A stretch of DNA of 64,000 nucleotides, from the NCBI RefSeq assembly GCF_035975855.1, contig NZ_CP109055.1, positions 310,001 to 374,000 of the forward strand, read 5' to 3'. Below the pieces are notes generated by a model, which had not been told where the DNA came from, searched no databases, and was given only the letters and a program-made list of their open reading frames with translations. Both the position numbers and the translations under genes were made by a program. Origin of the DNA: Streptomyces sp. NBC_01304. Its GTDB lineage: Bacteria; Actinomycetota; Actinomycetes; Streptomycetales; Streptomycetaceae. Below, piece by piece: positions 59,003 through 64,000 of this stretch; within the stretch, counting starts at the first letter, position 1; each line of letters starts with the position of its first letter.

Positions 59003-59356
59003 ATGACGAACCGCTGGGTCGGAGTGACCATCGACTGCGTCGACGTGGAACGGGTCGCGGGCTTCTGGAGCACACTGCTTGACCGCCCCCAACTGCCCTC
59101 CCGGCCCGGCTGGGTCTACCTCGGCCATCCCGGCGACCCGGAGCCCCGCCTCAACTTCCAGCCCGTGACCGAACCGCAGCACGGCAAAGTACGCCTGCAC
59201 CTCGACGTCGGGGTCGACGACATCGACCAGGCCATCGCTGAAGTCATCGCCCTCGGCGGCCGGTTCACCGACGAACGGCACGACTACGACGAAGGCGTGG
59301 TCGTCGTGATGGCCGATCCCGAAGACCATGAATTCTGCCTGGTCCAGTACTACTGA
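59003..59356 (+). CDS. VOC/glyoxalase-family protein (117 aa)
   Basis: One vicinal-oxygen-chelate module pair: WVGVTIDCVDVERVAGFWST, LNFQPVTEPQHGKVRLHLDV and MADPEDHEFCLVQYY, with the metal-ligand His/Glu positions apparently kept. AGGGAG nine bases before ATG. It starts four bases after the dehydrogenase stop, so it is cotranscribed; a detoxifying or accessory role in amino-acid turnover is possible. Confidence 0.88.
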   Translation: MTNRWVGVTIDCVDVERVAGFWSTLLDRPQLPSRPGWVYLGHPGDPEPRLNFQPVTEPQHGKVRLHLDVGVDDIDQAIAEVIALGGRFTDERHDYDEGVVVVMADPEDHEFCLVQYY

Positions 59357-59523
59357 CCCGCCCCACCCTCCGTCTACGGCGCGTCCAGGCCCGACTCGTC
59401 TCGCAGCCGCTGCGGGCTGAACGCCCTCATACGGCTGCCGCCATGGGCGAGGTTCGACGAGTCCGTTCGCTGAAGAATCCGGCAGGGCCATCAGCAACGC
59501 AGGGGTGAGAGTCGTGAACGAGA

Positions 59524-59552
59524 CGGGCCGTGCCCATCGGTGGCACGGCCCG
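59524..59552. terminator. Bidirectional hairpin between convergent VOC and membrane-protein genes
   Basis: CGGGCCGTGCC and its exact complement (11 bp) around a 7-base loop; ten bases from the minus-strand stop at 59562. Confidence 0.75.
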
Positions 59553-59561
59553 CCGAGGACG

Positions 59562-60308
59562 TCACTTCACTTCCCGACGCACCTCGTCGCGTAGATCCGC
59601 TGCGATCTGCGCGGCTTCCTCGACGGAGACCTTCTGCCCGCCCTGATCGCCGTCGTTCTTCGGCTCCACCACGCCGATGGTGCTGTAGTCGGCCCAGACG
59701 CACATAGTCTTGTCGTCGACCCCCTCTTCTTCGAAGACCTGGCACTTCATCACGGCGTTGTCCAGGCCCTCGGGGGTCACCCGCTTCGGCTCGCCCACAG
59801 CCTTCGCCCCATGCTCCGAGAGGCCGACCCAGCCCGTGATCCAGCCCGGGTCGGCGATGACCCGGTCGAGGGACCGTTGTGGATCCGCTATCTCACCCCA
59901 GACACCGTCGAACTCGATCGACGGTGAGCGGTCGTCGCCTTCTCTGGTGCGGTAGGCGGGGCTGATGCCGTGGGCCCGCTTGACCCCCACATGTTTCATG
60001 TCGTCATGGTTGACCTCGTCGTCGGTCTCGCCCGGGTTGTCCAACTTGTACTCACCCAGCACGGTCCGCGGCACCGCCAGCTCGTAGTCCTTCCCGTCGT
60101 CCTTCAGCTCCGGGCCGCCCGAATCGCCGCCAAGGAAGTACCAGGCCCCACCTCCCGCCAGCGCGATCGCCAGCACCACGGCGACGACGACACCGACCGT
60201 CATACCGCCACCCTTGCCGGCCTGGGAGGGCGGGCCCACAGGCGGGGGCGGCAGCTGTCCCTGCGGGCCGTACGGCCCGGGCTGTTGTGGAGGCTGGTGG
60301 TAACTCAA
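59562..60308 (-). CDS. Pro-rich single-pass membrane protein (248 aa)
   Basis: A cytoplasmic Pro/Gln/Gly-rich start (YHQPPQQPGPYGPQGQLPPP) precedes one transmembrane helix (MTVGVVVAVVLAIALAGGGA) and an extracytoplasmic domain (ELAVPRTVLGEYKLDNPGET, VIADPGWITGWVGLSEHGA, MKCQVFEEEGVDDKTMCVWA with two Cys). This is a common Streptomyces layout of unknown function. TTG 60308 after AGGGGGAG is the likely start, since the ATG at 60350 lacks a signal. Confidence 0.8.
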   Translation of the reverse strand: MSYHQPPQQPGPYGPQGQLPPPPVGPPSQAGKGGGMTVGVVVAVVLAIALAGGGAWYFLGGDSGGPELKDDGKDYELAVPRTVLGEYKLDNPGETDDEVNHDDMKHVGVKRAHGISPAYRTREGDDRSPSIEFDGVWGEIADPQRSLDRVIADPGWITGWVGLSEHGAKAVGEPKRVTPEGLDNAVMKCQVFEEEGVDDKTMCVWADYSTIGVVEPKNDGDQGGQKVSVEEAAQIAADLRDEVRREVK

Positions 60309-60324
60309 GTGCTCCCCCTTCGGA

Positions 60325-60720
60325 TCAACGTGCACTCGCACACCATGCACGGACGCCGGGCCCGCCCCGCTGGTTGCGGCCAGAACTGGTGGCCGGGGGC
60401 TGCGGATGGAGGTTGGGGCGACGAGAAGCGTCAGTTGGGACCGCGGCGATCGCCCGCCTGGGCGTGTATTCAGCGCGGTGATCCATCAGCCAGGACAGGT
60501 AGGAGAGTCCTTGGTCGATGACCCTGGGGTCCTGGCCGCACCAGTACTCGATGATCACGGGTGCGCCGTTCTCGTCAAGGCCGAGGGTGTCGATGCGTCC
60601 GCCGTACTGGAGGCCGGTGCTGCACTCGTCGGCAACGAAGCGAAAGCCCGGCAACGTGGGCATGTGCTTTTCGACCAGCCTGTGCAGCTCTTGCTCAAGA
60701 AGCGCTCCGCCCGCCGGCAC
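60325..60720 (-). pseudogene. DUF5655/NucS-like nuclease, truncated and catalytically damaged
   Basis: LEQELHRLVEKHMPTLPGFR, YGGRIDTLGLDENGAPVIIE and YLSWLMDHRAEY match the N-terminal PD-(D/E)xK nuclease part of DUF5655 proteins, which normally exceed 250 residues. Here similarity stops after HRAEY and the rest is Arg/Pro-rich readthrough. The catalytic lysine of ExK (family IIEYK) is Trp (IIEYW). The N-terminal ~25 residues are also missing. A dead gene fragment. Confidence 0.65.
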
Positions 60721-60970
60721 CTAGCGGGCGGCATCTCGCCACCCCGTGCTCCCCCTCTGTCCGTGCCGACCATAACGGCCGGCACGTACGAAATCGTTCC
60801 AGCATCAGCCGGGCTCAGCCAAGGCGAGCAGGTTGCCTGGGATGAGCACCTCCAAAACGTCCCACCTGGCCGGGCACGCTCCGCAGCAGTGGGATCGCAA
60901 CAGCCCATGCGCCTGGATGACTTCATGGCGACTGCGTGAAATGGGCGTGCCCCGGCCCCGGCACAGCCGA

Positions 60971-61001
60971 TTGTCAGATTCGGCTGAACGTGTTCTACGA
61001 T
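60971..61001 (+). promoter_or_regulatory. Putative lsr2 promoter, leaderless
   Basis: TTGTCA (60971-60976) and TACGAT (60996-61001), spacer 19, with the -10 ending seven bases before the lsr2 ATG. No Shine-Dalgarno sequence precedes that ATG, so transcription probably starts at or next to it. Confidence 0.4.
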
Positions 61002-61008
61002 CCCCACC

Positions 61009-61350
61009 ATGGCCCAGAAGGTAGTCACAACATATGTGGATGACTTGACCGGCGAGGAATCGTCGGAAATCGCCACGCACAGCATCCTCGTCGACGGAGC
61101 TGGGGTCGAAATCGACCTCACGGATGAGAACTACGAGAAGCTCCTGGAAATCCTCAACCCGTACCTGCATGCCGACGGTGCTCGCAGGATTCGCGGTGCA
61201 TCGAGGGCGAAGGCCAAGCCCGGGGCGGCGGCGGGCGGCAAGGAAGAATCGTCGGCGATCCGCGCGTGGGCGAAGGAGAACGGCTTCGAGGTCAGCGATC
61301 GCGGCCGCGTACCGGCCACGGTGCGTGAGGCGTACGAAAAGGCTCGCTGA
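61009..61350 (+). CDS. lsr2: Lsr2 nucleoid-associated protein (113 aa)
   Basis: H-NS-like xenogeneic silencer of actinobacteria. N-terminal dimerisation domain (MAQKVVTTYVDDLTGEESSE, VEIDLTDENYEKLLEILNPY), a basic linker (ASRAKAKPGAAAGGKEESSA) and the DNA-binding domain with the AT-hook-like RGR (IRAWAKENGFEVSDRGRVPA, TVREAYEKAR). Full length and intact. Streptomyces usually carry two paralogues; from this context I cannot say which one this is. Lsr2 coats AT-rich foreign DNA, so its presence in an IS-rich accessory region fits. Followed by a strong terminator. Confidence 0.95.
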   Translation: MAQKVVTTYVDDLTGEESSEIATHSILVDGAGVEIDLTDENYEKLLEILNPYLHADGARRIRGASRAKAKPGAAAGGKEESSAIRAWAKENGFEVSDRGRVPATVREAYEKAR

Positions 61351-61364
61351 GCCTCACCGAATAG

Positions 61365-61398
61365 GCGGTGGCCCTCGCAATGCCGCGGGGGCCACCGC
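61365..61398 (+). terminator. lsr2 terminator
   Basis: GCGGTGGCCC / GGGCCACCGC, a 10-bp stem with a structured 14-base loop, then TCTTTCC, 15 bases past the stop. The remaining 318 bases to the epoxide hydrolase end (61399-61716) contain no supported gene. Confidence 0.8.
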
Positions 61399-61716
61399 TC
61401 TTTCCGCAGGGCCAACGACACCCCGGGCTGCACGGCTGCGTCGACGGTGGCTGGCACACCCCCTACGGGCTTGCCGACATTGGTGACTTCGTAGGCCTGC
61501 CTGACACCTCCAGCGGATCACGGGGGGAATCTGCAGGTGGCCGACAGCTGCGGATTTGGATGACTACCACTCTGGATTCGTGTCGCTCAGGTGGCGCTGC
61601 CGCATTGAGACGTTGCCATCTTGACGTTCCCGGGCCGCAGGGTTCCGGCTACGTGCGGTACTGCCGGCGACCGCCACCCGGCCGCCGCCGGCGACGGCTG
61701 TCGGCTGCATCGGATT

Positions 61717-62886
61717 TCACGCCACGGCGCGGAAGAACGCTTTCAGGTCGGCGATGAGCAGATCGGGGGCTTCCAGGGCCGGGAAGTGGCCGCCGCGGTC
61801 GAATTCGCTCCAGTGGACGACGTTGTGTGCCGTGTCGGCGAAGCGGCGAATGGAGGTGTCGGTGGTGAAGACCGCGACGCCTGTGGGGACCGTGCCGCGG
61901 GGTTTGGGTGTCCACATGGCCGGATCGTTGAATCGCTCGTAGTAGGAGTTGGCGACCGATGTGGCCGTGTCGGTGAACCAGTAGATGCTGACGTTGGCGA
62001 GCAACCGCTCGAGGTCGACGGCGTCATGGGGCAGGGCGCTGGCAGGGTCGGTCCAGTCCTTGAACTTCTCGGCGATCCAGGCGAGTTGCCCGGCCGGCGA
62101 GTCGTTGAGGGCGGCGGCGATGGTCTGCGGGCGGGTTCCCTGCAGCTGCATGTAGCCCCCCAGCTCTTCCTGCCACCGTTTCATCTCTTTGAGCCGGGCC
62201 TTGTCGGAGTGACTGAGGGCGGCCAGGTCGGCGGGGTCGCCGGTGGGGAAGGTCACGAGGTTGTTGACGTGCACACCGAGCACTCGCTCGGGCGCGCATC
62301 GGCCGATGAGCGGCGCGATGAACGCGCCGACATCGCCGCCGTGCACTCCGTACTGGTCGTAGCCGAGTCGGGTCATCAGTTCGGCAAGGGCGGCGGCGAC
62401 ACGGCCGTCCGTCCAACCGGTCTCCGGGAGCGGCCCGGAGAACCCGAACCCGGGAAGCGACGGGATCACCAGGTGGAAGGCGTCGTGGGCTTCGCCGCCA
62501 TGCGCGGTCGGGTCGGTGAGCGGACCGACCAGGTCGAGGAACTCCACCATCGAGCCGGGCCAGCCGTGCAGCAGCAGGAGAGGCCTGGCCTGTTCATGGC
62601 GGGACCTGATGTGTGCGAGATGCAGCGTGGCGCCGTCGATCACTGTCGTGAACTGCGGCAGCTCGTTCAACTGGGCCTCGTGCTGACGCCAGTTGAAGGA
62701 GACCCGCCAGTGTTCGGCGAGTTCCTTGAGGTAGTCGACCGGCACCCCGCGCTCCCATCCGGCGCCCGAGAGGGCCGCGGACCAGCGCGTGCGGGCCAGC
62801 CGGTCCTGAAGGTCGTCCAGGTCGGCCTGGGGGACCTCGATGCGGAACGGTTGGACCGTGGTTTCGGGAGGGGCAACGGTGCTCAT
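61717..62886 (-). CDS. Epoxide hydrolase, EHN/alpha-beta hydrolase type (389 aa)
   Basis: N-terminal EHN lid (FRIEVPQADLDDLQDRLART, WERGVPVDYLKELAEHWRVS) and alpha/beta-hydrolase core: LLLLHGWPGSMVEF (oxyanion hole, 107-112), nucleophile Asp185 in YGVHGGDVGAFI, and FDRGGHFPALEAPD with the catalytic His. An Asp nucleophile marks it as an epoxide hydrolase, opening epoxides to diols. ATG 62886 has AAGGAG at seven bases. Divergent from a TetR gene across an 80-bp region with a perfect palindrome, so it is probably inducible by its substrate. Confidence 0.93.
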   Translation of the reverse strand: MSTVAPPETTVQPFRIEVPQADLDDLQDRLARTRWSAALSGAGWERGVPVDYLKELAEHWRVSFNWRQHEAQLNELPQFTTVIDGATLHLAHIRSRHEQARPLLLLHGWPGSMVEFLDLVGPLTDPTAHGGEAHDAFHLVIPSLPGFGFSGPLPETGWTDGRVAAALAELMTRLGYDQYGVHGGDVGAFIAPLIGRCAPERVLGVHVNNLVTFPTGDPADLAALSHSDKARLKEMKRWQEELGGYMQLQGTRPQTIAAALNDSPAGQLAWIAEKFKDWTDPASALPHDAVDLERLLANVSIYWFTDTATSVANSYYERFNDPAMWTPKPRGTVPTGVAVFTTDTSIRRFADTAHNVVHWSEFDRGGHFPALEAPDLLIADLKAFFRAVA

Positions 62887-62918
62887 GACGTTCTCCTTCC
62901 GTGGACTCCAAACAAAAC

Positions 62919-62934
62919 ATACGGTCGACCGTAT
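62919..62934. promoter_or_regulatory. Perfect 16-bp palindrome, probable TetR operator
   Basis: ATACGGTCGACCGTAT sits between the divergent epoxide hydrolase (start 62886) and TetR (start 62966) genes, 32 bases from each start codon, so one bound dimer could shut both promoters. Confidence 0.7.
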
Positions 62935-62965
62935 TTCTCGGCAAGGGTTGTGGCAGCATGAGCCC

Positions 62966-63589
62966 ATGAGCGAGCTGGCGCAGGCAAAGAGTGCGACCGA
63001 CGGCCGCCTGATCAAAGGCGCTCGAGCGCGACAGAGGATCGCTCGGCACACCGTCGACGTCGCCTCGGCAGAAGGACTCAACGGGATCAGCTTCGGCCGG
63101 ATCGCGGCCGACCTGCGGCTGAGCAAGAGCAGCGTGCAGACACTGTTCCGGACCAAGGAGGCCCTGCAGCTCGCGGCCGTCGAGGAGGCCGGCCAGGCGT
63201 TCGCCCTCGCCGTCGTCGGCCCGGCCCAGGCCGCAGCCGAGGGAGCCGCCCGAATGCGGGCACTTGTCGACAACTGGATCACCTATGCCCAGACACCGCT
63301 GTTCGCCGGCGGCTGCTTCTGGTCGGCCAACCTCCCCGAATTCGACAGCCGGCCCGGAGCCATCCGCGACGCGCTCGTACGCGGGCATGACGGCTGGCTC
63401 GGCCTGCTGGCCGACGAACTACGGCACGCTCACACGGCCGGGGAGATCGCCGAACTGGACTGCGAGCTGGCCGCCTTCCAAATCGACGCCGTGCTCCGCG
63501 CCGCCAACACTGCCCTGCGCCTCGGCCGCCGAGACTCCGTCGACAGCGTCCGCCGCGTGGTCGACAGCTTCCTCCCCGCCCCACGATGA
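62966..63589 (+). CDS. TetR-family transcriptional regulator (207 aa)
   Basis: HTH: RIARHTVDVASAEGLNGISF, GRIAADLRLSKSSVQTLFRT, KEALQLAAVEEAG; then a helical ligand domain with FAGGCFWSANLPEFDSRPGA, typical of the TetR_C group with this GG-C-F pattern. The frame is open from 62840 but ATG 62966 fits the family start. Divergent from the epoxide hydrolase and very probably its repressor. Confidence 0.92.
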   Translation: MSELAQAKSATDGRLIKGARARQRIARHTVDVASAEGLNGISFGRIAADLRLSKSSVQTLFRTKEALQLAAVEEAGQAFALAVVGPAQAAAEGAARMRALVDNWITYAQTPLFAGGCFWSANLPEFDSRPGAIRDALVRGHDGWLGLLADELRHAHTAGEIAELDCELAAFQIDAVLRAANTALRLGRRDSVDSVRRVVDSFLPAPR

Positions 63590-63770
63590 CCCGGTCGCCG
63601 CAAGCTGGAGGAACGAGGCAAAGGCATGCGCACTTTGTGCGCTCTTCTGCTCAGCTTGAGGAGATCGCCGCGGCCGTTGGGGCAGGAACTGCGACGAGCC
63701 GGACGACATCCATCCCCTGACTCGGCATGATGCAGGACTGCGTCCGCCACAGGCGCTCACCAGACCGGCG

Positions 63771-63959
63771 TCATCCCAGCTCCCCGGCCATCGCGAGCAC
63801 CACAGCCGCGATCACACACGCCGCAGCACATGCCAACAGCAAGCAGCGAACCCTCCGCCCACGCACAGCCGCGCCGTGTTCACCCCACACCGACGTGGTC
63901 AGCCAGTACGCCTTCAACAGAGCCGCATACGGCACCGGTTCTTCGTTCGGTGTCTCCAC
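63771..63959 (-). CDS. Small membrane protein (62 aa), hypothetical
   Basis: A polar N-terminal half (PVPYAALLKAYWLTTSVWGE), a basic patch (VRGRRVR) and one transmembrane helix (CLLLACAAACVIAAVVLAMA) near the C terminus. GTG 63959 has only a weak Shine-Dalgarno sequence. No family recognised. The 180 bases between the TetR stop and this gene hold nothing; the window ends 41 bases upstream of it. Confidence 0.5.
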   Translation of the reverse strand: METPNEEPVPYAALLKAYWLTTSVWGEHGAAVRGRRVRCLLLACAAACVIAAVVLAMAGELG

Positions 63960-64000
63960 TCTCTGCCAACACCGGCCGCCCGGACAGCGACACGGTTCAG

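Overview
The window is high-GC actinomycete DNA, most likely from an accessory arm of a Streptomyces or close relative. The evidence is an Lsr2 nucleoid protein, many GTG/TTG starts, several DUF4232, DUF4097 and other Streptomyces-type lipoproteins, secreted polymer hydrolases (GH18 chitinase, pectinacetylesterase-like protein), an ECF sigma factor with a DGPF/YCII partner, and frequent IS5 and IS200/IS605 remnants. No rRNA, complete tRNA or CRISPR array was seen. No single large biosynthetic cluster is present; the window is a mosaic of one- to three-gene units.

Layout. 0-16 kb: a DUF3592 membrane protein, an IS5 transposase remnant, a chitinase with a DasR-type (dre) site over its promoter, a TetR / S9 peptidase / GPP34 operon, a secreted phosphoesterase, an MFS + TolB-like pair, a TrmB/LuxR-type regulator, a NarL-type two-component system and a pectinacetylesterase-like protein whose nucleophile position holds Thr. 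16-23 kb: two surface lipoproteins, a thioredoxin-fold protein without its CxxC, an alpha/beta hydrolase lacking a normal start codon, a POT peptide transporter and a decayed Bcr/CflA transporter.

22.9-29.0 kb holds the most unusual locus: a 1337-residue Ser/Thr kinase-TPR-WD40 protein followed on the same strand by two overlapping genes for different AlkB-like 2-oxoglutarate/Fe(II) dioxygenases. 29-36 kb: a DUF2975/XRE operon with its own palindrome, an LLM flavin oxidoreductase, a pentapeptide-repeat protein, and a LysR gene divergent from an inositol-monophosphatase-like protein and a NAD(P)-binding protein. 36-40 kb is an IS-littered islet with copies of one 17-bp terminal repeat, two transposase fragments, a YrhB/Imm35-like gene, a DUF6192 gene and small membrane proteins.

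40-53 kb: a lipoprotein/membrane pair, a glutathionyl-hydroquinone reductase-like enzyme, a 1286-residue HTH-nSTAND-WD40 protein, an L,D-transpeptidase-like protein, an ECF sigma/YCII pair, a DinB-like protein and an apparently intact IS200/IS605 element with tnpA and tnpB. 53-64 kb: a secreted protein, a membrane-anchored XRE regulator, a second DUF4232 lipoprotein, a divergent Lrp / amino-acid dehydrogenase pair with a VOC protein, a decayed DUF5655 nuclease, lsr2, and a divergent epoxide hydrolase / TetR pair around a perfect palindrome.

Functions come from reading motifs and families by eye; no database search was run. Starts were moved from the longest frame where a Shine-Dalgarno sequence, overlap or family N-terminus argued for it.
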